This document shows, one piece after another, positions 53,155 to 60,399 of a stretch of 64,000 nt of DNA. Every line of letters starts with the position of its first letter. The stretch's first letter is position 1. The notes under the pieces were generated by a model. The model worked only from the letters and a program-made list of their open reading frames with translations. It was not told the DNA's origin and did no database searches. The translations under genes and the position numbers were made by a program. Origin of the DNA: B30-G6 sp964633115 (GTDB taxonomy: Bacteria; Desulfobacterota; Desulfobacteria; Desulfobacterales; B30-G6); the NCBI GenBank assembly GCA_964633115.1, contig CAZWEO010000001.1, positions 1-64,000 on the forward strand, read 5' to 3'.

Positions 53155-53213
53155 TGACCCCTTTTCCCCTTTTCTTTTTGTTTTTGTGACCCCTTTTCCC
53201 CTTTTCTTTTTGT
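53155..53213 (+). repeat. two 27-bp pyrimidine-rich direct repeats
   Basis: Exactly the same 27 bases occur at 53155-53181 and 53187-53213 (period 32), starting TGACCCCTTTTCCCC. They lie in a 358-base gap with no gene between the DUF3592 and dipeptidase-like genes. Directly followed by repeat copy A. Confidence 0.85.
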
Positions 53214-53221
53214 GTAATTGC

Positions 53222-53257
53222 GGTTGGCCGATGCGGTCAGGGAACTCTGTTTGGAAA
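53222..53257 (+). repeat. module-boundary repeat, copy A
   Basis: A 36-base block starting GGTTGGCCGATG and ending GTTTGGAAA. It matches copy B (55119-55154) at 30 of 36 positions without gaps and shares the pattern GGTTGGC-N4-GMGG-N4-GGAA with copy C. It follows a T-rich tract. Confidence 0.75.
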
Positions 53258-53404
53258 TTCGCTAGGAATTCCGCTCCAAAGATATTTGTCTGGCAAGATA
53301 AACCTTGGCCAAGCTCTGATAGGGAACATCTTTCTTATTAGCCAAGATTTTTTCACTATTAGATAGTTAGCTCGGTCCGACCCCAGATTGCATTGTGATA
53401 GTTT

Positions 53405-54394
53405 TTACCAAACCTCCTCAAACAGTCTCATAAAATTAAGTCCCATGATTTTCTTGATATCCATATGGGCGTATCCTCGGGCAACCAGCGCTGCGGTAAT
53501 GTTGGAGAAGTCTCTTGAGGACTGGATCCCCTCCGGATTTACCAGCGGATGGTCGAGGGACAGGGCTGGACCTTTTTTCGACTTGCCGGTCAGAATCCAG
53601 TCAAACCATTCTTTGGAACGCCCCTCGGTGAAGTCAGTGCCCACTCCAACATGATCAATGCCCACCAAGTCAACCATGTAGTTTATCACATCTACGAAAT
53701 CATTTATGGTAGATTTATTGTTCGAAGGCAAAAATGCCGGAAAGATGGTTGCACCGATTACACCCCCCTTTTTTGCAACTGCCTTTATGGCTTCATCAGA
53801 TTTGTTGCGGGGATGATTGCAGATAGATTTGGGATTGGCGTGAGTGAATGTCACAGGTTTTGTGGATGCTTCTATCGTATCCATCGTGGTGCGATGCCCA
53901 ACGTGTGATAAATCGATGAGAATTCCAAGCTGGTTCATCTGCTCCACAGCCTCTATCCCGAATCCAGTCAAACCTGCATCGATTCGCTCCAGGCATCCCT
54001 GCCCGGCGTAATTGGCCTCCATGTAAGTCACCTGCATGATCCTCACGCCCAGATCATGGAAAACAGCAAGCCGGTCGATATCGTCTTCAATGGGGGAAAG
54101 GTTCTGAAATCCAAAGATGATCCCAATCCTGCCTGCCTCTTTGGCTTTTTTGATGTCGGCCTCGTTTCTAATTTGGCAAATTAGATCACTGTTCTCCTCA
54201 AGCGCCTTATGCCACCAAGCGATGTTTTCCATTGTTTGGATGAAGTTTTCAATGACGGCAACTGTTGCATTAACCGCTGTCAAACCGCCTGTGCGCATGT
54301 TCTCGAACACATTCCTTGACCAATTTGAAATTTCAAGGCCATCGATTATGATGGATTCTTTGTGTAGCGTTAGCGCTTTTTCATCAGTTTTCAT
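53405..54394 (-). CDS. dipeptidase (M19)-like protein with altered metal site
   Basis: 329 residues of the M19 membrane-dipeptidase fold. Retained metal ligands are the His in LIDLSHVGHRT, the His in FTHANPKSICNHPRNK and the Asp in GVGTDFTEG. The N-terminal HxD motif is replaced (IDGLEISNW) and the bridging Glu region reads FGFQNLSP, so one metal site looks lost. A subfamily with this IDGLEISNW start exists near amine/amino-acid catabolism genes. It lacks a signal peptide. It follows the ATC-hydrolase-like gene by 23 bases. Confidence 0.85.
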   Translation of the reverse strand: MKTDEKALTLHKESIIIDGLEISNWSRNVFENMRTGGLTAVNATVAVIENFIQTMENIAWWHKALEENSDLICQIRNEADIKKAKEAGRIGIIFGFQNLSPIEDDIDRLAVFHDLGVRIMQVTYMEANYAGQGCLERIDAGLTGFGIEAVEQMNQLGILIDLSHVGHRTTMDTIEASTKPVTFTHANPKSICNHPRNKSDEAIKAVAKKGGVIGATIFPAFLPSNNKSTINDFVDVINYMVDLVGIDHVGVGTDFTEGRSKEWFDWILTGKSKKGPALSLDHPLVNPEGIQSSRDFSNITAALVARGYAHMDIKKIMGLNFMRLFEEVW

Positions 54395-54417
54395 TATTTC
54401 ACCTAGTTGCGAACAAG

Positions 54418-54885
54418 CTAGTTTGCCAGTATGTAGCGGAAGTCACAAAAGGGGGCACCCTCCATGATGGTCTGTGTCCGTTTAAATTTTATGTTGGGGT
54501 TGAAACCTTCGACAAAAGGATTGTCTCGGCAACACGAAAGGCAATAACCAAACTTAAGAATTCCCAAAGCCTTGTAACGATCAACATAACCACAGCTTGT
54601 AACCTTAAAGGCATAGGTTCTTTCACTTTGTTCCAAAATCTCTTTTTCTATAACATTACCTTCTCCCCATGAAGCGACCTCCCTGGCCAGATCCGCCATT
54701 GTGTTTGATCCCAATGTTGCGGCACAATGGCGACCATACTCCCTGCTTGTCTCCTCATTTATACTTTGAACAATAGCCTTGGCCTTTTCAAGTCCCACCT
54801 CCTTGCCAAAAGCAATTATCAAGGGAGCAATAGCATGCGCTTCTATGACACGCCTTTCTAGTAAACTTATTTTCTGATCACTCAT
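54418..54885 (-). CDS. L-2-amino-thiazoline-4-carboxylate hydrolase-like protein
   Basis: 155 residues with the ATC-hydrolase (PF14196-type) signature: EYGRHCAATLG, a Cys-rich segment GYCLSCCRDNP and the C-terminal EGAPFCDFRY with the likely nucleophilic Cys. The characterised member opens the thiazoline ring of L-ATC to N-carbamoyl-cysteine, but most homologues are uncharacterised. AAAGGAG precedes the ATG. It is paired with the M19-like gene, which could act next on an amide or carbamoyl product. Confidence 0.8.
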   Translation of the reverse strand: MSDQKISLLERRVIEAHAIAPLIIAFGKEVGLEKAKAIVQSINEETSREYGRHCAATLGSNTMADLAREVASWGEGNVIEKEILEQSERTYAFKVTSCGYVDRYKALGILKFGYCLSCCRDNPFVEGFNPNIKFKRTQTIMEGAPFCDFRYILAN

Positions 54886-55063
54886 TAGATCTCCTTTTAC
54901 GTTTAAATATATCTTTAAATCCGTAAGACATCAACATTTTCTGAGATCACCAGCTAATTGGTAAGAATATTACCCTCTCACAATGCCTGTAAAATTTCTG
55001 ACATCTTATTTCACTTTTGAAAAAAATCGATTGAAATCGATCCCTGGGAAGCTAGAGAAATGT

Positions 55064-55107
55064 AAAAAAGAACGCTTTATCGGTTTTTTATTTTAGCGTT
55101 CTTTTTT
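55064..55107. terminator. strong hairpin between divergent genes
   Basis: 13-bp perfect arms (AAAAAAGAACGCT / AGCGTTCTTTTTT) with T-runs on both strands, terminator-like. It lies between two divergently transcribed genes, where no gene needs terminating, and directly before repeat copy B, so it may belong to an inserted element. The rest of the 381-base gap is AT-rich without a gene. Confidence 0.7.
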
Positions 55108-55118
55108 GCTGAAATAAA

Positions 55119-55154
55119 GGTTGGCCGATGAGGCAATGGAACGCCGTTTGGAAA
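55119..55154 (+). repeat. module-boundary repeat, copy B
   Basis: A 36-base block GGTTGGCCGATG...GTTTGGAAA, same orientation as copy A, 1.9 kb away. Together A and B bracket the dipeptidase-like/ATC-hydrolase pair. It is preceded by CTGAAATAAA, similar to the lead-in of copy C (CTGAAACAGC). Confidence 0.75.
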
Positions 55155-55196
55155 AGAAGCCTCCCATGTCAACTTTCTACAATTTTATATCCTTTC

Positions 55197-55264
55197 ATTA
55201 ATAATTGCCTTGATATTTTAAAGGATGCGTATTAATAATGGCTATATATTTTAAAGGATTTGGC
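55197..55264 (+). repeat. tandem AT-rich repeat before DUF4143 gene
   Basis: Two imperfect 34-base units, each starting ATTAATAAT (55197 and 55231) and containing ATATTTTAAAGGAT. The spacing is about three helical turns. The second AAAGGA is also the ribosome-binding site of the ATPase gene, so the repeats may be operators. Confidence 0.65.
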
Positions 55265-55266
55265 AC

Positions 55267-56574
55267 ATGGAACGATCAATAGAAGCTCGATTGATAAAAT
55301 GGAAAGATGCCGTCAGGCGTAAGCCCTTGATCGTCAGAGGGGGACGCCAGACCGGTAAAACCTGGTCTGTTGAAGCCTTTGGAGAAAAATTTTTCAAAAA
55401 CATGCTGAAAATAGACCTGGAAAAACGGAATGATCTGCATACAATCTTCCAGGACGACCTCAGCAGCAATACTATTTTATCACGGCTGGAAATTTCCTCC
55501 CGGCAGAAAATTAGGCCCGGTGAAACCCTGCTGTTTCTTGATGAAATACAGGCCTGCCCTCGAGCGCTTATGGCTCTGCGATATCTTTATGAAGAAAAAC
55601 CCGAACTGCATGTTATCGCGGCCGGCTCTTTGCTCGATTTTGCCTTGGGAGAGATACCATTTCCAGTAGGCCGTCTTCAGTTTTTAAATATGTATCCAAT
55701 GACGTTTGCCGAGTTTTTATTGGCAGGCGGGCATGAACATTTATGCCGGATACTACAGGAACCACCCACCGAAATAGACGAATTTATTCATAAGTTCATG
55801 ATCACCCAGCTTAAATATTATTTCTTCACAGGGGGAATGCCGGAAGCGGTACAGGCATATCTCGACACTGGATCCATGCTGGAAACCTTCGATGTTCAGT
55901 CGGAACTTCTTGCTTCTTACCGTCAGGACTTTGCAAAATATGCTCTACGCGCCGATAAGCTTTGTCTCGATCAGGTTCTGTCCGGCTGCGCAACAAGGGT
56001 CGGGGAGCAAATTATGTATTCGCGGCTTACTAGCAGTTATTCCAACCCGACCATCCGCAAGGCTTTCGAATTGCTGTGCATGGCGAATGTCCTGTATAAA
56101 ATACCTTCAGTAAAACAGCCTGCAATACCATTGGGAAGTATGGCCAATAATCGAAAATTCAAGGCATCTCTTATTGATATCGGTTTGATGCAGAGGCTGA
56201 ACCATCTGCCTGTGGATGTTGAAATTAAGCATGAGGACTTGCTGGCTATCTATCGTGGCAAGCTTGCAGAACAGTTTGTTGCCCAAGAATTAATCGCGGC
56301 GCAGGATGGGGGGCTTTACTATTGGGCCAGGAATGCACCTGGCAGTACGGCTGAAGTTGACTACCTCTTCGAGTGCCGGGGGCAAATATATCCTATTGAG
56401 GTAAAATCCGGCAGAGGCGGAACTCTCAGAAGCATGCACGCAATGCTCCAGCATTACCCGGAATGCCCGGAAGGATTTGTACTCTATAGTGGGCCCTACG
56501 CCAAACGGATAGAGCAAAAGTTGCACTTCATTCCCATCTACTATGCCGGTTACCTGGAAGGACTAAAGGACTGA
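55267..56574 (+). CDS. AAA ATPase with DUF4143 domain
   Basis: 435 residues: Walker A GGRQTGKTWS, Walker B TLLFLDEIQACPRA and the sensor-like AAGSLLDFAL in the N-terminal AAA_14 domain; the DUF4143 C terminus includes YYWARNAPGSTAEVDYLFE, with E-x-D/E-x-K residues like a PD-(D/E)XK nuclease (VEVDYLF and IYPIEVKSG). The family is common in accessory regions and its role is unknown, possibly defence or toxin-antitoxin linked. It is bracketed by repeat copies B and C. Confidence 0.88.
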   Translation: MERSIEARLIKWKDAVRRKPLIVRGGRQTGKTWSVEAFGEKFFKNMLKIDLEKRNDLHTIFQDDLSSNTILSRLEISSRQKIRPGETLLFLDEIQACPRALMALRYLYEEKPELHVIAAGSLLDFALGEIPFPVGRLQFLNMYPMTFAEFLLAGGHEHLCRILQEPPTEIDEFIHKFMITQLKYYFFTGGMPEAVQAYLDTGSMLETFDVQSELLASYRQDFAKYALRADKLCLDQVLSGCATRVGEQIMYSRLTSSYSNPTIRKAFELLCMANVLYKIPSVKQPAIPLGSMANNRKFKASLIDIGLMQRLNHLPVDVEIKHEDLLAIYRGKLAEQFVAQELIAAQDGGLYYWARNAPGSTAEVDYLFECRGQIYPIEVKSGRGGTLRSMHAMLQHYPECPEGFVLYSGPYAKRIEQKLHFIPIYYAGYLEGLKD

Positions 56575-56682
56575 CGGCGGACCGCCCTGCAGCATCAAAT
56601 TGTGCGGGGAATGGCTGGTCCAAAACGCTCGCTCTTCATCCTCGGTTTTAAATTTTGGAATTTTTTTATCCATTTTTTTCAT
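56563..56682 (-). pseudogene. truncated CopG-type antitoxin remnant
   Basis: A 39-codon minus-strand ORF beginning MKKMDKKIPKFKTEDEERAF. This matches the N terminus of CopG antitoxins of type II toxin-antitoxin systems, which are normally about 80-90 residues with a ribbon-helix-helix C terminus. After about 25 residues the match is lost and the frame ends inside the 3' end of the DUF4143 gene. No toxin is evident beside it. Too short for the RHH domain, so a decayed relic is likeliest. Confidence 0.55.
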
Positions 56683-56803
56683 CTCTCTAGACAATCGGGG
56701 AAAACCACCCTTTGTAAAATAAATTTTCTCGATGAATCCGCACTGGACAATCTGGCAAAGATCTTCGCAGGAATGGTCGGTGCCGGCAGATAATTGTCAA
56801 AAA

Positions 56804-56838
56804 AGAAAAGTAAAATTACCCTGTAATTTTACTTTTCT
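56804..56838. repeat. 16-bp hairpin near DUF4143 3' side
   Basis: AGAAAAGTAAAATTAC (56804-56819) and its exact complement (56823-56838) with a 3-base loop. Like the hairpin at 55064, it directly precedes a module-boundary repeat copy. It could terminate transcription from DUF4143, though it lies 230 bases after that stop. Confidence 0.7.
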
Positions 56839-56854
56839 CTTATACTGAAACAGC

Positions 56855-56877
56855 GGTTGGCAACCGCGGCTGTGGAA
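56855..56877 (+). repeat. module-boundary repeat, copy C
   Basis: Degenerate copy matching GGTTGGC-N4-GCGG-N4-GGAA with the same internal spacing as copies A and B. It lies right of the DUF4143 gene. Weak alone, but position and preceding hairpin match copy B. Confidence 0.5.
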
Positions 56878-57006
56878 GTGCCCATGAACAGGATCAGCTC
56901 TGTTGCTGAGACCGCAATAGCCTTGCCAAGAGCGACGTTATTTGTTATTCGGATGCCAATCAAATTGTGAAAATAGAAACCGAGTGCATCCTGATTTCTT
57001 TCTTAG

Positions 57007-57201
57007 GTCGGAGCTGCTTTTTTAGCTTTAAGCTCTCCGCAAGAAGTGGTCGAGCGCGTCAGGCAATACATTGAGGTCGGTGGAAAAGACGGTCGCTTTG
57101 CCCTGCTTTTGTGCAATCTGGGTGCCACGACACCCCCGGAAAACGTAAAAGCCGCTATCAGTGCCGTTTACCGGTATGGATGTTACAGCTATAAGGTATG
57201 A
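57007..57201 (+). pseudogene. uroporphyrinogen decarboxylase-family 3' fragment
   Basis: An open frame with no start codon translates to SSPQEVVERVRQYIEVGGKD, then LLLCNLGATTPPENVKAAISA and VYRYGCYSYKV, ending at a TGA (57199-57201). The SPEEV...GG...NLG...TPPENV pattern is typical of the C terminus of URO-D/MtaA-type proteins (about 350 residues). An in-frame TAG at 57004 cuts it off upstream. About 64 codons remain, so it is a gene relic. The rest of the 638-base gap shows nothing convincing beyond the items listed. Confidence 0.65.
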
Positions 57202-57212
57202 GGAATCACGGC

Positions 57213-58058
57213 ATGAACATTTTACATATCTCGGATCTTCATTTCGGCCCCCGTCACTGGGAGGGAGACGACAATCTTCTTCTCAAAAAGCTTAACTCAT
57301 ACGATGCCGATATTGTTATCAACACGGGAGACAGTACCACAGATGGTCTGGAAGATGAGTATGCGGAAGCAGGGTGTTTCTTAAAAGCCATCACATGCAA
57401 AAACGTCATCTCCATCATCGGTAATCATGACAAAAGAAATATGCGCGCCCATGAACTATTCCGTAAATATATTTACAACCCGGAAATCATTTATCTGTCC
57501 GACATTGCGAAAACGAGCAAAAAACACATCTTTTTGAACCGGAAAATAGCCAAGGTCCATGATAATTTTACCGATATCAATTTTATTAAACCCATTTCGG
57601 TAGATGGAAAATCCGTATTGGTTATCAGCATCGATTCCAATGAACTTTACAGTGATGATGGGTGTGTTGATGAAAGCATCCTGCACGCAGTTTCAGAGAA
57701 GATCAATCAGACAGCATATGACCTGCCGCTGCTGCTGATCCATCATTCCATTTTGGGTACCGACGAGTCGCCTCTCGAAAATTCCTTGCGTCTGATTGAT
57801 TTTGTGCAAAAGCATAAGATCAAAAACGTCTTTTGCGGTCATACCCATGAACTTGAACTGAGGCAGACCACAGATCTATATCAAGGGCATTCCTTTACCC
57901 AGTTAATGTGCGGCACGCTATCCTCCAGCAATCATGCCCACGATGACAACATTTACCTGTACTATGAAGATTTTGGCAGCGATAATATGCACCTGTATTT
58001 GGTGCGGATCTTTCCGGAGAAGGGTGTGCTGCGCTTCAAAGAGGAACTGGTTTTTTAG
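57213..58058 (+). CDS. metallophosphoesterase (calcineurin-like)
   Basis: 281 residues with the phosphoesterase metal motifs in order: ISDLHFG, NTGDSTTDG, IIGNHD, LIHHS, and FCGHTHE. Such proteins hydrolyse phosphoesters of nucleotides, lipids or nucleic acids; this one's substrate is unknown. ATG 57213 follows GAGGAA at good spacing; an upstream in-frame ATG at 57198 overlaps the URO-D fragment. It has no signal peptide. Confidence 0.9.
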   Translation: MNILHISDLHFGPRHWEGDDNLLLKKLNSYDADIVINTGDSTTDGLEDEYAEAGCFLKAITCKNVISIIGNHDKRNMRAHELFRKYIYNPEIIYLSDIAKTSKKHIFLNRKIAKVHDNFTDINFIKPISVDGKSVLVISIDSNELYSDDGCVDESILHAVSEKINQTAYDLPLLLIHHSILGTDESPLENSLRLIDFVQKHKIKNVFCGHTHELELRQTTDLYQGHSFTQLMCGTLSSSNHAHDDNIYLYYEDFGSDNMHLYLVRIFPEKGVLRFKEELVF

Positions 58059-58108
58059 GTTTAGTTCACGCCAAAGCACCACTAGGATTGCCTTTTCTGG
58101 ATTGACTG

Positions 58109-58570
58109 CTAAAAAAAATCCACCCACTTTCGGATGGCATCCAGATAGATAAATGTTTCTGAAGACAGTATCCCGCCGATATGATTGAGATCTTCCATTA
58201 GAAAAGACCGCAGTTCTTCGCGTGAATGGAAAAAGACTTCCGCTAAAATATCATAACGGCCGGTGGAATTAATCACCGAGTTGACCCCGCTCAACCGAGC
58301 AATCTTTTCCATAATCTGGCGATGATCCCTTTTTTCCAGGTTCATACCCACCAGTGCAACGATGCTGTTTTCAAAATAGAGTGGATTCACTTGAGCGCTG
58401 ATTTTAAGCAGCCCCTCGGCGGTCATCTTTCCGACCCTCAACCGGATGGTACCATCGGAAAGATCCAGCTTCCCGGCGATTTTTTTAAATGATGCTCTGC
58501 CGTTTTTTTGTAGTTCGGCAATGATTTGCCGGTCTGTATCATCGGGCAGAAATTTTCGTGATTTTACCAT
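58109..58570 (-). CDS. Lrp/AsnC family transcriptional regulator
   Basis: 153 residues: an N-terminal winged HTH (about 8-60; DTDRQIIAELQKNGRASFKK, then LDLSDGTIRLRVGKM) and a C-terminal RAM ligand-binding domain (about 70-150; INSTGRYDILAEVFF). ATG 58570 has AAAGG upstream and starts the usual family length; a longer ORF start is less likely. It is divergent from the PotD-like gene, and a long inverted repeat lies between. It may sense an amino acid or polyamine and control the importer. Confidence 0.9.
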   Translation of the reverse strand: MVKSRKFLPDDTDRQIIAELQKNGRASFKKIAGKLDLSDGTIRLRVGKMTAEGLLKISAQVNPLYFENSIVALVGMNLEKRDHRQIMEKIARLSGVNSVINSTGRYDILAEVFFHSREELRSFLMEDLNHIGGILSSETFIYLDAIRKWVDFF

Positions 58571-58715
58571 AAGAGCCAACCTTTCTAATTTAAAATTTTG
58601 TAAACTCCATCTTATTTTTCTAGGATAAAGCAAATTGGGGTTTCACTATTTCCCAAGTTTCAATTTATTTTCGACAAACAAGCATGTCAACAAGTTTAAA
58701 CAGGAGTAAATCAAT

Positions 58716-58749
58716 TTATCGAAAAATAGTGCTTGATATTTTTCGATAA
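58716..58749. promoter_or_regulatory. 13-bp inverted repeat, probable Lrp-type operator
   Basis: TTATCGAAAAATA (58716-58728) and TATTTTTCGATAA (58737-58749) are perfect complements with an 8-base spacer. A similar half-site TTATTTTCGACAA lies at about 58666. They sit in the 521-base region between the Lrp-type gene and the PotD-like gene, where an autoregulated Lrp protein would bind. Confidence 0.6.
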
Positions 58750-58888
58750 GCAAAGTATTTTGCTCAAAATAATGCTCTTACCGAAATAATTTTGGCTGAT
58801 GCCAAAATTAATAGTCTGGTAGTGAAGATTGCAAACCACAAAATAAGTTTTAGCCCGCAATGCCTTAAATCTTCAAAAGTCTATCAGC

Positions 58889-58905
58889 ACCCGGATTGTC
58901 CGGGT
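58889..58905. repeat. short GC hairpin between lrp and potD-like gene
   Basis: ACCCGGA and TCCGGGT, 7-bp perfect arms with a 3-base loop, and outer AGTC / GACT pairing. No T-run follows on either strand. Role unknown. Confidence 0.4.
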
Positions 58906-59091
58906 ACAAGACTGATTTAAAAATAAAATATTGAATAATGCATATTCTTTTTGTATGTTGAAATTCGCTGTTTGGTAAACCGACCATACCAATGACCGGT
59001 GCAATGCCGGCATGGGCCAAACCAATCGTGTTACACGCCTTACTTCATTGTTTTTCACAATTTATACTCACACCTAAAGGAGGACATGAAC

Positions 59092-60261
59092 ATGAAGAAA
59101 ATCTGCCAAAAAGAAAAAAGCGCCGGGACCTTAAACCGTCGGTCATTTATTAAAAAATCGGCGGCCATGGGTCTGGGCGTATTTGCGACTGCGAGTATGG
59201 GGCCATGGTTTATCAAGGATGCACTGTCATCTTCCGGAAAACTGAATCTTTTTACCTGGCCGGATTATTCAAAACCCGAGGTCATCAAGGCCTTTGAAAA
59301 AGCCACCGGTATCAAGGTCAAGGTGACCAACTACTCTTCCAACCAGGAGTGTATGAATAAACTGCGGGCCGCCCGCGCCAAGGGATTCGACATAGCCCAG
59401 CCCTCTTTGACCGAATACGAACTACACATGGAATTTGAACTGTACCAGGCCATGGATGAAAGCAAGATTACCAATCTGAACAACCTTGAGCCCTCCTTCT
59501 ATGAAACATCCAAAAAACAGGGTGGTGAAATCCGTGGCAAACGTGTAGGCCTGCCCTATGACTGGGGAACCGAAGCGATGACTTTTAACACCGACAAACA
59601 TAATTTTAAATATGGTGAACTTTCCTATGGCACCATGTGGGAACCCCAATTCAATCAGAAGGTGACCTGCCGGCCCCATTCGGTATTTATCGGCGCCGGG
59701 TTATACCTGGATGCCATCGGCAAGGTTCCCTCGGACAGGATGTTTGATACCTATCGCGATGAAACAAAAATGCGTAAAGTATATGATGAAATTTTAAAGT
59801 TCTTGATCTCCAAAAAACAAAACATCAAAATGTTCTGGAATAACGCCCAGGATCACCAGCTGGCATTTTTGCAGAACGGCTGCGAAATCGGCCAGACCTG
59901 GGACGGTCCTATTCTGACCATGAAAAAGGAAGGCAAACCCGTTACCTACATGGCCCCCAAGGAAGGCGCCATGACCTGGGTTGACTCCATGGGCATTGTT
60001 AAGAATGCCGAGAACCTCGAGCAGGCCTATGCCTGGATCAACTGGGCCTATACAGCCGAAGCCGGCGCCATCATGGCTAAAAGCACCGGTTACAACAGCG
60101 TAGTAAAAGGCGTTGATGCTCTACTGGATGAAAAGACCAAACAGGGTTTCAGGGAAGCTTATCCGGGGGATGCGCTGGGTAATCTTTGGTGGTATGTTTC
60201 CGAAGCACCATGGTTTGTCCCGGCGCGTACCGAATACAGGGATAAATTTCAGGCCGCCTAA
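59092..60261 (+). CDS. PotD-like ABC transporter substrate-binding protein
   Basis: 389 residues with a twin-arginine signal (NRRSFIKKSAAMGLG), so it is probably Tat-exported. The mature part is a PotD/PotF-type solute-binding protein (LNLFTWPDYSKPEVIKAFEK; GLPYDWGTEAMTFNT; NNAQDHQLAFLQNGCEIGQT). Two ATGs are close together; the second (59092) has AGGAGG at eight bases. Spermidine/putrescine is the family norm, but other cationic or carboxylate ligands are possible. Next gene is 138 bases away across a terminator-like hairpin. Confidence 0.9.
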   Translation: MKKICQKEKSAGTLNRRSFIKKSAAMGLGVFATASMGPWFIKDALSSSGKLNLFTWPDYSKPEVIKAFEKATGIKVKVTNYSSNQECMNKLRAARAKGFDIAQPSLTEYELHMEFELYQAMDESKITNLNNLEPSFYETSKKQGGEIRGKRVGLPYDWGTEAMTFNTDKHNFKYGELSYGTMWEPQFNQKVTCRPHSVFIGAGLYLDAIGKVPSDRMFDTYRDETKMRKVYDEILKFLISKKQNIKMFWNNAQDHQLAFLQNGCEIGQTWDGPILTMKKEGKPVTYMAPKEGAMTWVDSMGIVKNAENLEQAYAWINWAYTAEAGAIMAKSTGYNSVVKGVDALLDEKTKQGFREAYPGDALGNLWWYVSEAPWFVPARTEYRDKFQAA

Positions 60262-60276
60262 ATCCAATGGAAAAAT

Positions 60277-60324
60277 AGCACGCCCGGTTCTGCAGAAAAC
60301 AGGAACAGGGCGTGCTCGCTTTTT
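60277..60324 (+). terminator. intra-operon hairpin between potD-like and potA-like genes
   Basis: AGCACGCCC (60277-60285) and GGGCGTGCT (60308-60316) are perfect 9-bp arms with more pairing inside, followed by five T residues at 60320-60324. Partial termination here would yield more binding protein than transporter. Confidence 0.7.
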
Positions 60325-60399
60325 GTAGCCACTGATAAAATAAGCATTACAAAATAAATCATTGTCTCAAAACAACCTACCAAGTAAGGAAATTATCGT

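Noticed and set aside
56602..56793. 63-codon plus-strand ORF containing SGKTTL
   Set aside because: It looks like a Walker A start but has no following ATPase motifs, and the opposite strand carries the CopG-like frame.
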